Assembly (NCBI GenBank): GCA_039621445.1
Contig: CP154956.1
Coordinates: forward strand, 61,812,362-61,876,361
Origin: Euglena gracilis
Taxonomy: Eukaryota > Euglenida > Euglenophyceae > Euglenales
Reading direction: 5' to 3'
Length of the DNA stretch: 64,000 nt
The translations under genes were made by a program, and so were the position numbers. The notes under the pieces are model-generated. The model was not told the origin of the DNA. It saw only the letters and a program-made list of their open reading frames with translations, and did no database searches. Of the stretch, positions 32,901 to 47,400 are shown piece by piece (positions within the stretch are counted from its first letter, which is position 1; each line of letters begins with the position of its first letter).

Positions 32901-35900
32901 CCTCCATCCCCTTCTTCAGCAGGTCGTCAGGGATTTCGGCCCACACAAAGTGCAAAAAAATTTTGGAGGGTAAACTTTTTTCGGGGGGGGGCGAAAAATT
33001 TTTGAGTCAAAAAATCCTCGGGGGGGGCGAAAAAATCTCGGGGGGGCGGCCGCCCCCCCCTGCCCCCCCCCCAGTTTCTACACCAATGCCCGCCACCATT
33101 TTCAACAGGTTGGAAACTTGTTGTCCAAACCGAGAGCTGCTCATCTAGTGGGTCTTGAGTGCGAAAAAATTCTTCCAGATTAAGAACCCAACTTTTCATT
33201 GAACTTTTGGGTGTTTTTGTTGTTGGACATCGCTACCGTCTTGCCGCCCTTTGGGCGGCCAAACAAGCCCAAACTCATGGTCGGACAGGGAAAAAGTCTT
33301 CTTTTTTCCAATCTGAAGTTGTTGTTTGTGAATATCTCCACTCCCGTCTCGCCGCCCTTTGGGTGGCAACAAGAAACACATGTATCTTGGCTTGGCTTCT
33401 AATGTTCAATTTTTTAAAAGAGCAAACCATTTCTGTTGACAAATTTGGCTCTTTTTGGGGAATGTTCTTGGAAAATTGCACTACCATCCAGCCGCCCTTC
33501 GGGCGGCAATATATTTTTTTGTTCCATACAAAATGGCCCTGAGGGCTCTTTTTTCGCATTTTGCACTCGTTTGAAATCCCAAAACATAAAAGGCAACACC
33601 GTCTTGCCGCCCGTTGGCAGCTTGAAAGCTTTCAAATTGTGATGGTGTCAAAATGTCAAATTGGCATGATGTCAAAAAATGCCACATTTTTTTTGTCACG
33701 TTCAATGCCTTCTTTCAAAAAAGTGCTACCGTCTCGCCGCCCTTTGGGCGGCAAAAAGAAAACAACACATACAAACAACATTGGTAACAGGGGTTTTTTC
33801 AGTCGTGGACCCCGGGGGGGGAGGGGGGGTAGGGTGGGTGGGTCCCGCCGAGCCCCCCCCCCCCCCGGGGGGTCACCCCAGGGGGGAGTGGGATATACTT
33901 TTCGGCGCCGAAGGCGCCGAAAATTTTTGAAAAGGTGCTATTTTTGGAATTTTTCTGTTTATGGCCGGCGCTAACTTCGCTTCTGGCCCAGGATCTCGCC
34001 CCCCCCGAGAAAAAATTGTTTCTGCACCGCTGGTGGCGGGAATCCGCATGCCAATGGTTGATGGTTCGTGACCTGAATCTCCTTTGCCACCAGGATTTTC
34101 TTAGATTGCTTTTGAATTTGGAGTTGATGAACACATCCACAACCACCTGGCACAAAGCAGATGTCAACGTCATTGGCTTTTAGTCAATCTAGGACTTGTT
34201 GGTCTCTGACAGAAGAGAAGACTTCGGGCGCACGTCACCGGCCGACCCTTCTCAACTCTCAAAGACCGACCAAACTTGTCCACTTTGAGGGGAATGGAGA
34301 AATACGGTGAGCATGTTTTTTTTCTTCCCCATTTGTGCGGATGAGGACTTTTTTTGAGCCAACCGGGGCCATGGTTGTGCCCGGGAGATCTTCAAATCTG
34401 ACTCCGGTCTCATCTCTGCACACAATTGTTGTCCACCATTGTTGACACCTTTTTTGTGCAGTCATCGTGCAAAAATAGTTTGACCCTGTTACCCGACGAT
34501 ACACAACTTTGTAGTGGGCTCTCCATCGGGCAAAAAAGTCATCATGTCGGTTCTCCTTGAGGTCCATAAAATTATGTCGCATTTCCACAGGCAAGGAATT
34601 CCTCCACTAAACTCCGAGAGACATCGCCTTGGGCATCACAGATCATGCAAAAAAATTCATAAACTTTCTCACCTAGTTGAAAATATTTCACCAAACGACG
34701 TTGTCGTTTCATTTTTCCTCTTCCAGCGTGAATGTTTTTTTGAATCTCATGCTTCTAGGCCTTTGCCCTGACCGCAGTGCTGTGGCTCGTCCCCGGAAAA
34801 TGAGACAAAGTCTCTTGCAACGTGTGATGCGCCTGGAAGTGCAAAATTTCATTTTTCACATCTTGTGACAAATCATGGCGGGGTTTCTTGGCAGGGGAAG
34901 GCTCTGGACCCAAGGCAAGTTGGTTGTTTGGGGGTGGCAGGGTGGCGTCAGCACGTGGCACCACACTTGCTCCTTTTTGCGCGCTTCTCCTGGAGGATTG
35001 CACGCGGAGCAAAAGAGAGAAACAATTGCTTGGATTTAGGTGCCATGTGCTGAGAGAGAACAAGCAGGCAGGACATGTTCATGACCAAAAAAAAATTTTG
35101 TCCAAGACCCAAATGCTCAATTAAAGGGTGGGTCAAATAAGGGGGGGGGTTGTGGTAAGCTTCGCTCTTACCCATAAAGGGATAAGAGCTCAGCGACCCC
35201 CAAAGCCCCCCCAAACACAACGGGGGGGGGGGGGGTGGAATTTCAAGAAGAAAATCATCTTTTGGATTCTATATCGAGAACTGTGTCCCAGACGCCGGTT
35301 CGGGCGTGAAACCTGTGCCTGGGACGCCGGTTCGGGCGGTAGCCCGAACCGGCGTCCCAGGCACAGGTTTCACGCCCGAACCGGCGTCTGGGACACAGTT
35401 TTTGAAACCGTGGCTTGGGGGCTCCGGTTTCATGCCCGAACCGGCGGCTGAGGAATCACGGCCAATTTCGCCCAAAATAATACCCATGTTTGGGGCAATT
35501 TTGGGCTACTTTGGCCCAAATGGGCCGCCGGTCAAAAATGGCAGATTCCACATTTATGAAGCCATGTTACCCATTAATCGAAAGCTCTTCTCAAGGGCTT
35601 TCGACGGATGGCCACAGGATTCGGCCATAATGCACGCAGCGCTTATTTTCAGCGATCGTGTATTCCAAAATTTGACATCCTAATTTGTCAAATCCCACAG
35701 CTCAGGTTGCATATTGCATATCAAACGAAAGGTCTCGCCAACAGCTTTCGCTTTGGTACCCACAGAACTCAGCCAGATTGCAAAGCGCCCTCAAAATCAG
35801 CGATCGCATTTTTCCGCATTTTTCGGACCCCATTTGCATATCTGAAATTCCACTTTTCAGCTGCCATGTTGCCCATCGATCGAAAGCTCTTCTCGAGGGC

Positions 35901-38395
35901 TTTCAGCAGATGGCCTTAGATTTCTGCCATGCTGCGTGGTATTCTATTTCAGAAATTCTCCAAAATTGGCCAAAAGGAAATTTTTCCTCAAAAACCCCCA
36001 ATTTTTGGCCCAAGACCACCCAAAAACTGCTCAAATATGATTGCCACCTGTCTACAAACCCTTTTGGACACTTTTTGGCACTTTTTATTTTGGGTCCCCC
36101 AGACCGCCGGTTTCACGCCCGAACCAGCGTCTGGGACGCCGGTTCGGCACAGAAATTTCCCGCCCGAACCGGCGTCCCAGACGCCGGTTCGGGCATGAAA
36201 GCGGAGCCCCCAGACACGGTTTCAATCAGAAAATGCGCGTTGAGTCCCTATTCTAATTCAGGGCTGGACAAAGTCATACAATGCAAAGCCGACGTTCAAG
36301 GCAACCCCTCAGCCTGATGCAATCAACCGCATTGGGGAGCTCCAGTTGGTCAATGCAAGGTATTGTTCTGTTGTTTGTATGCCACAGGAAGTGCCATTGC
36401 TGCAAGTCCAATCTTTTCAATGCTTGGAAAAACGACAGGTCTCTTTCGGGGTGTTCCCCTCATCCCCCCCCCATGTCCCCCTCGCGTCCCGGATTTGACC
36501 GGGCTGTTTTTTTTGGTGGTTCAAAAGGAAAAATGTACACAAAATTTGGGTGGTGACAAAGAAATCGGTGTAGTTGGGCCAGAGTCTCCCCGCATCCCCC
36601 CCCCCGCATCCCGAACCACCCCCTTTGTTTCCTTCTTTGCATTCTGTCGCTCCCCCTTTTTTGTTTTTGATTATTTTAGTTTAGAGATCTTTGTGGAAAA
36701 GATAATGTGGATGATACTGATTGCCCTGCAATAATTACATGGGGGATACATGCCCATCAACCCTCCCCCTCCCCCTTCCCCCTCCTCCGTTTTATTTTCA
36801 AGGAGAAATACAGCCATTTCGGACATTAGCTGTCCATTTCAAATTTCACCAACCCCCTCCCCCCTCCCCCCTTCCCCCATTTTCTTGATTCCTTATTTTC
36901 CAGAATATCAAATCAATGCTCAAGGGTGCACTGCCCCCCAGAGGGGGGGGGGCTGGACGGCAGCTAGTCCGAATTTGGCCAGTGATAATCCCAGTGGACC
37001 CTCGGTGACTTGCAGGGCTAGCTAGTGAATTTTTTTCCAGGAAGGTCAGTTTTAAATTGCTCCCACTGCTCGTAGTCACCAACAATTAAACCCAGGCCAA
37101 ATTGTTGATCAAAGTCTGACACCCAAGAAATGACCCAAATACCCCCATGTTGTAAAACAGCCCAAAAGTTTTGTGTTTTTTTGTCCAATTTGGAATCTTT
37201 GTTCCGAAACCATGAAACCATGGAGCCTTTTGTTTTTGTTTGTTTGTGCCGCAGTGTTCTTGCAACTCATGTGCCGCGACAGTTTCAGCAGTGCGCTGCG
37301 ACGTTTGCAAAAAATGTCTGCATTTTGGCAAATTGATGTGCCACGTCAATTGCAAAGAAAAAGCTTGTGCTACAGTCCAAACCAAAATAACGGGAAACAA
37401 AAATGATGGGAAACCGATTAGGGCCGATTATGGCACCAAAATGGGAAGTGACCATAGGTGTTTGGTATATACGTGCCGCGACCACTCCAGAAAAACAATT
37501 TTGCACTACGGCACATAATTTCAAGTGTTTTTGGAATGAGATTCGTTGGATTTCAGTGTGTAAAGATTGTTTTGCGCAGATTTTGTCAAACCACCAAAAC
37601 CTGACCCAGAAATGATTTAAGTAATGCATTTGTTTTATTTTGTTTTTTGTTGTTCTCCGTTTGTGCAATTGTGCAAGGCTTCAAGTCGTCTTACGCCCTG
37701 AAATGAAGATTGCCAAAGAGATATGGAATGGTGAAGGCAGATGGTGGCTGGTTTTAGTGTGCTTATCCACATTTTTTGCAACGTTGTGGGAAGTGGGGCA
37801 GTGAGGGGGGGGTCAGGGATTTTGAAATTTTACACTGTCATTTTTTACATTTTTTTAAAAAAATTTACACCTTCTTTTTTGAAACGAAAGCTGTTGCTAG
37901 TGCAAAGCACATTCGGGCAAATGAATAGCACCTGGTTTGTCAAAATTGAAACATATGAATTGGAGGTTTTCCAACCTGGATTTCCAAATTGGCTTCGAAA
38001 ACATGCTGGTTCAGGTATTGTTAACCCAAAAAAATTATTTGTACAAGAGAAGGCAGAGAAAGCAAGTATTAACTGGCGCATTAACTGTTTTTCCATAACA
38101 CAACATAACACAATATAACACAATAACATAACATGACATAACATAACATGACATAACATAATATAAGAAAGGGCGAGGTGCATTGGGACTGCATGGACAA
38201 TGGATGGTTTTTTGTTTTCTCTTGAGCAGTGAATTCAGAACCAATGCAGGACAGGAAGCATAATCCCCTCTTGAGGACCTCTAGGATCTGGTTTGGTTGT
38301 CAAACCAAACCAGGGGGGTCAGATGCATTTAGGTGTTGGTCCGCTTGTGTGTGTGTGTGTGTGTATTAATATAAAAATATGTATATGTATATATA

Positions 38396-38431
<36 letters not shown>

Positions 38432-41400
38432 TGTATGTATGTTGGTCGGTTTGTACATACACAATTTCACGAAATGTTTGTTTTTGTCAAACACTCTTTG
38501 AAAGTCACCCCATGGATGCCTGCCTGATTTGTTGTTTTATCGTGTGATTGTTTGCAAATTTTGCTCTCTGATTTGACCTTTTTTTTTCAAGGGGAGGGTT
38601 GAAAGAAGTTTGGTGGTTGGGCCCAAGGAGGGTTTTACAACCGGACGGCGACATCTGTAGCTCTGATGGCAACCTCGGGTGGCGACCTCATTTTCTGTCA
38701 CTGTTATTTAAGCATTCAAGCACGTGTAAAACCCTCCCCCATTTAAAAACCCCCCGGAGTTTATAGGATCCGGTTTGCGCAGGTGTCACAAGGGGGGGTC
38801 GGCGCCCCCCGGGATTTTTGGCAAAAAAAAGATTTTTGCCACCGCTTAAGAATTCAGTATCTCAAAAACAAACTTTTTGTCTGAATTTCGATGATTTCCA
38901 GCCAATTTTTATATTTTCAATGACAAAAACCCGATACCGTCTTGCTGCCCTTCGGCAGCAATAATTTAATAATTTAATGATTTTAAATTGTAGAAAATCC
39001 TTGGCGAGCCCAAATGCAACCCATTTCTGCACCCCCGAAAGTCAAAAAACCATCATTGTCCAGCCAATTTATGTTTTTTTCGGTACCCTCCCCCCCAAAT
39101 TTGACCCCCCCCCCCCCCCCCCCCGATTGGCTAATTGGCCTCCGGGACAAGACCGGCCAATTTCGGCAAGGCCCAAGCCCAGGAGCTTGAAACCGTGTCT
39201 GGGGGCTCCAGCTTCACGCCAAACCGGCGTCCTAGGAAATCTGCCAATTTTGACGGGCGGCCAATTTGTACCAAATTCACCCAAAATTGTCCCAAACATG
39301 GGTATTTGGGGCCCCGGTCGGAAAATCGCGGATGACCAAATTGCGGGTCGGCCCGGCCATTGTGGGTCGGGCCGACCTGGTTGGTAGGAAACGCAATTAT
39401 CCGCACTACCCCCCCCCCTGCGGAAAAACATTGTCTTTATACATATATATACCCATAAACTGGGGCAACCTGGCATGCATAAACGCATGGCCGTCCTTGC
39501 CGTGCTCAAAGGGATTTTTTTTTTTTACTGCTTCTCCTCCCTCGAGCGAGGGTCCCCCCATGTGTATTAACCCTGGTTGGGCGGCTCTTTGGGGTAGCTG
39601 GTGCCTTGAGGGGCCAATTTATCACGTTTCTGAACAGCCGGCTGTGGTCCTCAAAATTGAAATCTTTCTAAGCCAGTTAATGAAGCAGTAGGGTTAGGGT
39701 CAGGGTCAGGGTTGGGGTTAGGGTTCGGATTAGGGTTAGGTATAGGGTTAGGGTTAGGGTTTCGGGAAGGCGAAGGGATTTTGTTATTGGGGGCGGGGGG
39801 GGGGAGGGTGTGGGGGGGGCGGCAGCCCCCCCGCTAGACGACCAAGGGCGCCGAAGGCGCCCTCCGAAAATGGGTGTCTGATTGCGCATGCTCACCAAAC
39901 GGTCCGGCGAAGGGATTTTGTTATTGGGGGCGGCGGGGGGTGCGGGGGGGGGGGGGGGGGGCGGCACCCCCCCCCCCCCCGCTAGATGACCAAGGGCGCC
40001 GAAGGCGCCCTCCGAAAATGGGTGTCTGATTGCGCATGCTCACCAAACGGTCCGGCAGCAAAGGGATTTTGTTATTGTGGGGGGGGGTGCGGGGGGGGGG
40101 GGGGGATTGGGGTTGAAAAAAAACCAAATCTCCGTGTGTTTATGCACGCCAGGTTGCCCCAGTTTATAGGTACATGCAAAGACAATGTTTTTCCGCAGGG
40201 GGGGGGGGGGCTTAAATCTCAAGAAGGGGGGGGTAGTGCGGATAATTGCGTTTCCTACCGACCTGGTCGGCCCGACCCACACAGGTCGGTAAGCTATACG
40301 CAGTGGTCGGGCCGACCACTGGTCGGCCCGACCAGGTGGGCAGGATCCGCAATTTGGTCATCCGCGATTTTCCGCACGGAGCCAGTATTTGGGGCGAAAT
40401 TGACCGCAATTCCTCAAACGCCGGTTCGGGCATGAACCCAGAGCCCCTAAGAAACGGTTTCAAGAAATTGTGTCCAAGACGCCAGTTCGGGCTGATGCCC
40501 GAACTGGCGTCCTAGGCACCGGGTTCGCGCCCGAACCGGCGTCCTGGACACAGTTCTCAATTTAAGAAATCCTCCAAAACATGTCCATTTCGAAAACTTT
40601 AAATTTGCCAGGTAGAAAAAGTCCTGACCAATCCAAATATGCGCATGTTAATTATTCTTCCCAATGCTGTTTTTTCCACATTTTTTTCCACAAAATTGCC
40701 GCCAGGCATAGTTGGTAACTTGTTTTTTTGGACCTGCTTTTTTAAATTTTAACAATGTTTTTTTTTTAAAATACAAAAAACACCCACGAGGATTTGCGCA
40801 AAAAAAATTTGAATGTAAATTCTCAATGATTTTTGGCAACTCTTGGGTCATTTCTCCCCAAAAAAAACCTTCCACAAAAAATGAAAATGTCATAAATTGC
40901 ATTTTTTTTGCAGTTTTGGATGTTTTTTTACCATTTTTTTGGGCAGTTTTTGAACTTTGCAGTGTTCGAAGCATGGTTTGGGTGGTTCATAAACGAGTTT
41001 TTTCAATGAAATTTCCTTTTTTTGATGTTTTTTTGGCGTTCAAAAAAACACGCTGTTTTGTTTTTTTTTTAAAAAAACAAAAAACGCCAATTATGGGTCC
41101 AGGACTGGAAAAAGACCGCTGGCTGGAAAAAGTACCAAGCTGGCTGGACACCCCAGAGGGGGGGGGGGGAGGGGCACCTTGTTTTGGCAGGGTCACTGGG
41201 GGGGGGTCAGGGGGAACACTGAAAATTTGTCAAAATTTGTCCGTCTGGCAGCCCTTCGGGTAGCCAATGCCAATGAGAGCAGTCACCTTCCACCGTCCAC
41301 TGGATGCTTGCCCCCCCAGGGAAAAATTGTTCCGACACCCATGCCGGCCGGTTTGGTTGTCAGCCGAAGGGGGCGGTTTATATGTGGGGGGGTTTACAAG

Positions 41401-44400
41401 TTTAGGAATTGTTGATGAAATCCGACCCCCCAAAATGACCCTGAAACTCCAAATTTGCAATGTTCGGTAAATTCGGTCAAAATGGCAGTTTTGATTGCTG
41501 GTAAACCCCCCAAAAAATAAGACCCGGGTCTTGTTTTTGGGTCCTTTGCCGAAGACCTCCAGGGGGGGTCTTATTTTGGGGGGGGGTCTTATTTTTGGAT
41601 TTTTTCTTGACCGACCCGGGCCCGAAAAAAAGGTCATTTTTCAGGTTCCCAAAAGCATCAAATTTTTTCCTTCGGCGCTGCGCGCCATGTGTAAATTGGT
41701 GAAAGTTGACATTTATCATGTTTTTTGCACCCCAAAGATCAGAAAATTTTGAATTTGCATCATTTTCGTGTGTGAAATTGAGGTTTTTGGTAATTTTTCA
41801 GGGTAAATTTTCACCATCTCCGGCTTCGCGCCGTCAGGGGGGGTCTTATTTTGTGGGGGGGGTCTTATTTTTGGATTTTTGCTCGATCGGCCCAGGGGGG
41901 GGTCTTATTTGGGGGGGGGTTAAGTCTCAAAAGGTTGCCAAAAAAAAGCAGTTTTTGTGCAGTTTGCGGCCGAAAAAAATCGACCCCGGCGCTTTTCATT
42001 TTGCTTCCCCCTGGGGGGTTTATAACTCAAGGTTTGGTTGGTCGGCCTGAGGGGAGGGGTTTATAAGAGTGGGGATGGGTTTACGCATGCATTGGAACAC
42101 CCCATTGAAGGTTTCGCTTTATTAAAAACCATCATTGTCATCGAAAAAAGAGTATGTGGAAAAAACAGCATCGGGAAGAATAATTAACATCCGAAGAAAC
42201 AACATGCGCAGATGCATGTCAAATGGATGATATCACAGCAGAATGCGGTCATCAAATCATGTCAACAATGCACAGTGTCAGTGGGAGTGTGCGCAAAGGA
42301 GATTAAACCCCCCCCTAATAAGTGTGCAGTTCCCTAATAAGTGCGCACCCCCCAAGGATCCGAAATCACCTCCCTAAATAGTGCACACACAACAGTGCTC
42401 TTTTTTTGTTTGACAGATCTCTTGAAGTGTTTTCAGATTTAACTTTGTTTGACAGCATTCTTGAAATATTTCGAAAAAGCAGCTTTTATGAATAATTTTG
42501 ACAAAGAATTTGAGACGGTGGTATGATGTTTGGTGCAATTATGCACAGAAATCACAACCAAAGGACTGTGTTACCTTGCACCGTCTCAAACTGCTTGGCA
42601 AATCTGCACTCCCATAACCTCAGGAAGCAAAAAGGTAATAATTACAATCATCCCACCAAAGGCTGTCATAAAAAGTGGTCACTTCAAGAAAAATTGATGT
42701 TGTAACCCCACTCTCAAACTGACTGCTTTGACAGGTGTTTTTAATGCTATGCGCATAGGAAGGTTATATTATCCCTGAAAAAAATGACATCCAATAAATA
42801 ACACCAAAAGACCTTCAGATGTTCTTTATTTAGATGCATTTTTTCCTCAAAAGCCCCTGACTGAGCTGTTCCTCTTTTGATATGTTCTTGGTGGGCACCA
42901 TGGAGCAACATTCATTGGTTAGGCAACCATCCTGCATTCTTCAGCAACAGCATAAACCCCCTTTAATAAATGCACGGGTTCTCACATTAAGGACGAAGAT
43001 TCGGACCCCAAGGATTACGCACTTATTAGGGCACTGCGCACTCATAAGGACAAAGCATAAAATACTTCATTTTCCGCCTTTTTTTTTCCAGTTGTTCCCC
43101 TTCTTGTGATGTCCAAGCAATGAGTCAAGTGATAACGTGTCAAATTTGGGCTTGGACGATAGAAATGTTTGGTCTGAGAAGGAAAACTGTGAGAAAATGT
43201 GTGTGCCATCCGACCTGAGATGTGACAGTGATTTCTCCTTTGGTCAAACAAAATGAAATTTAAAACATTTCAAGAGTTCAAGAGTTTCAAGAGTTCAAAG
43301 TATTTCAAATTTTTTTCTCCAGAGTTTTCATTTGTCAATCCATTCAAACAAACAGGGGCATTAGCTGCAGGGGGGGGGGGCAGATCTGTTTGTTTTAATG
43401 TTCTTTTTTGTGAGTGAAAATGTCTTTCCAAAAAGATACACCATCGACAGGCTTGAAGAAGAACAACGCACCAACAAGCAGATTCAGCGGAAGAAAACAC
43501 AGCTTATTGATTCTCTGTCAAAGGAGCTTGATGGAAAAAGAAAGCTTGAGGAAGAGCTGTACCAGTCTCAAAACAATTTGAAGGTGAGTTTTTTGTGCGT
43601 CAGTTTGTGATTCCAAGCCTGTTGTTAACATGCTCCAAGGATTAGTTTTTGCATATCTGAACTGATTGCATGTTTACAAGTTTGTGAGAATGCTTGTATT
43701 TTTTGATAGAGCCCCGGCTTTTCTCATCTATGGGAACCCCCCCCCTGCTCTGATGGACCTCCTGTGTCACTCAGCAGTGAACCCCCCAAATACAAGCCCC
43801 CCCTGTGGTGTTTTATTTTCCTGCCAGATATGAAGCCCCCCCAGTAAAAAGCCCGCCAGGATGGAAAATCATGAAGTTTTTGGCGTATATTTTAATGTTT
43901 CACAACAAATCCTCCATTCTGGGCAGAATGGCGCATCTTTGGTTAAACTCGGAAGTTCACAGCTGAAATTTTCGTATGGAGTTGGCATTTATTTACAGTT
44001 GAAGGCCGCCAAAGGGTGCAGAGGCCGCTCAAGAAGTATTCCCCCTCCTGATGGTCTTAAAGCCTGTTATATTGCGGTTGAATTACCAGAAAACACACTG
44101 TGCGGGATATGGAGCCCAGTTGGCATTGCCCCACATTCCAATTCTCAGCTGAAGGAGAAGGAAATCCGCGAGCTGAATGAGGAACTGAAGACGCTCAAGC
44201 GCATCCAAGCCAAGAAGGACAAGGTTGCTGCCTTGCAGGATGGTGGCATGGATGGCGGGGGGGGGGGGCGCATGTTCCGAATCAGTGGTCATTGGTTAAT
44301 GCAGCCCAACCTGGAACCATTTTGGCGCCCTCACACCACAGCAATGAATATTTTTGGAGGATTTTAGATGAAGTTTTTATTATTATATATTTCATATCTT

Positions 44401-47400
44401 CACCTACATCTATATCTGTATAAATAACTATCATGTACATCATAGTGAAAAATATTGTATTATTATATTGTTATTCAATAATGGTAATAATAACACCTGT
44501 ATTAATAATGATTTAATTTGTTTTTTTAATTTATAGTTTCTGCCAGGGATAGAGTGCCTGTCTTGTCTCAAAGACCACAACATTTCATTATGACACATGG
44601 CATTTCCGGTGAAGCCATTATTAGAATTTCCTATGAGCCCACCATAGCAGGCAGTAATTTACTCTTCTCTTGTCGCAGAACCCCGTTGCCAAGGCTTCAA
44701 AATGAAAAGGAATTTGGTTGGTGTCCACATTGTGGAAAGCAACCATTTAAATGGTTGATGTGCGCAATTGCGCACACCAATAGCCCAAAAATACCAGCAG
44801 TATTCCAGCAGGGGGTCCAGTTCCATAGGAATACAAGGTTTGTAATACCACAGTTTTGTCATATTCATCTTCCAGCTCCAAACATATCAGAATAGTGCAT
44901 CCATTATTCTCTGATTTGATCAGTTAAAATTCTTCGGCAGAACAAAAAGCCAAATCGTATAACCTCGATCATGGCGCGCTAAATATCTTCATCAAAGGGC
45001 ATCAAGGCTTGGTCAACCACAAAGGGGGGGCATTGCCTTTCTTACCGAATCAGGCATTTGCTTAAGGGATTGCAGTACCCCCCGGGGGGGGGGGGGCTAC
45101 TGCAGCTAGTCCAAATTTGGCTAGTGGGATTTCTAGCAGACCCCCCCCCCCCGGGGGGGTCTGCTAGCAGGGCTAGCTAGTGGAAAATTTTTTCCCAGTG
45201 ACCGGCGCGAAGCGCCGAAAATTTTTTTTGGGACCCCCAGAAATGGCCAAAAATGCCCGTTTTTGGCCATTTTTGGGAATTTTTGGAACAAAATCAGCCA
45301 AAAACCTATTAAAAACCTCATTTTTCCTCCGGCGCACAGCGCCGGGGGAAATTTTTTTTTCCAGTCCGGGGGACCCCCGGACCCCCCCCCCCGGGGGGGA
45401 GGGGGGGTTCTAGCTAGTCCATTTTTTCCAGTGTCTAGCCGATTGGCTAGCCAGTACCCCCCCCCCGGGGTCCTTAAGCAAATGCCTGTACCGAATTTCT
45501 TCAACAAATATTTACATTTCTTGCCTGGTGCTCTGGTACTTGGGAATTTTTGTCAAAAATGTCCAACTCTTGTGAGCAAAAATCTTCACAAAAATGGTCC
45601 CAGGGCCGTCGGGAAGTTTTTTTTTTCCTTTTAAGGACCGCCCTTAGGCCAAAGGGGCGGCCAACGGCTGATCCGGGGATCGAACGGGGGCAAAAATCAA
45701 AAAGTCGAAAAACGCATTTTTTGCCGTTTTGGGTGGATGGACGATGGTGCCAGAAATCACTTTTTTCCCAAAATCGACCCGTTTTTGCCAAAATATGGCC
45801 GTTTTTTCAGCCATTTTTCTGATGAATTTTGCATTGACTGTTCTGGGACGGGAAGTTGTTTTTTTTTCGTTAAGGACCGCCCTGAATGGTCCTCACCCAT
45901 ATTGCTTTGTGCACCAGAAGGGGGGGATGACATTTTGACGGAAATTATCTATAGAAATTTCAAAAGGAACCAAAAAATTTACCGCAAAATCTTTGAAGAA
46001 CTGGTTTTTTTTGTGTCCAGCGGTCAATGAATGGGGATATCATGCACTGTTGGCACAGGTTACACGTTCTCGATAACATTATTCATCAAAATGGCCGCCT
46101 CGAAATTAATCACATGGGTAATATCCCCTTGCGCTTTCGTTGACTGAACAACATTGCAGGGAAAAAGAGAAACAGTCTAGGCTCATCAGTCATTTCTGGC
46201 AGCTGCCAGTGCCCACATTCTTTGGCGGGAAGGGGGAGGCAAAAAGATGGTTCCAGTAACCTAGTGCCCCACCAGGTTATTTGGAGGGTTGAGTGGCTCC
46301 GCAATTATCATTGGAACATCCTGAAAAACGATGCATCTTTTTGGAAATAAGGAGGCGCTGAGCACAAAAAGCCAGCCGAAATGTCACAATGTTGTCCATG
46401 AAACAGAAACATTAAATTGTGTTAATATTTTTAAGAAATGGTAGATCGATCTATCAATGGTCCTGGGTATTTGCCTTATAACTTTGCCGCACTGGGTCCA
46501 AAAATATCAGATCCATTCTTTTTCATTGTTATGCATTATTTTTCAGGGGGCAAATCTATTTGGTGGGAGTGTTAGGTCAAGGAATTCTCTGAGGAAATCC
46601 TTGGCGAAACCTTGGGAGAAACCCCCTGAAAACCCCAAACAGTAAAAGACAAAAAAAATTTCAAGATACCATCACACTTGGTCACATAAAAATGCAAATG
46701 ACTTGTGCTTGTCTTTGACGATGCCTCCCCCTGCTGCTTCTTGAGAGACCCTTCCAACAATCCTCTTCCAGGTCCTCTGCAGTCTGGAAGGTGGAAAAGA
46801 CGAGACAGCGGTACGCATCCTTGAAGGGGACAAAAGGTATGCCTTTCCCTGCCATACAGCGTTTTATGGCAGTCACTTTGCACACCAGAGCAGCTTGGGG
46901 GTCTGAAGCAATTCTGCTGCCAAAGAACCTGCCATGGGGGGGGAAAGGGCAACTGAGGTGGTTTCAGTGACCTAACACCCCATTTGTTGGGCCGAAGTTG
47001 GAAATGTCTTACAACGCTCGTCTGTTGGGAACATCTTGCGGCCAGACCTTTTGCATCCAAGGCTCTGATCATTCAAACCGAAGATGGCATCTCATCCGTA
47101 TCAATGCCAACGAGGTGCTCAAATCCATCAGGGGGGACAATTTCATCAAGATTTGCCACTTGCTAACGGTCAGCTTCGGGTCAGTGAAAACCTGCTGCTG
47201 TGCTTTTTGTAATCCCCCCAAAAATAAGACCTGGGTCTTATTTTTGGGTCCGTTGCTGGAAGCCTCCAGGGGTCTTTTTTTTGGGTGGGCTCTTATTTTT
47301 GGATTTTTTCTTGACCGACCTGGGCCCGAAAAAGCACCATTTTTCTGGTTCCCAAGAGCACTGAAATTTTTCCTTCGGCGCTTCACGCCATGTGTAAATT

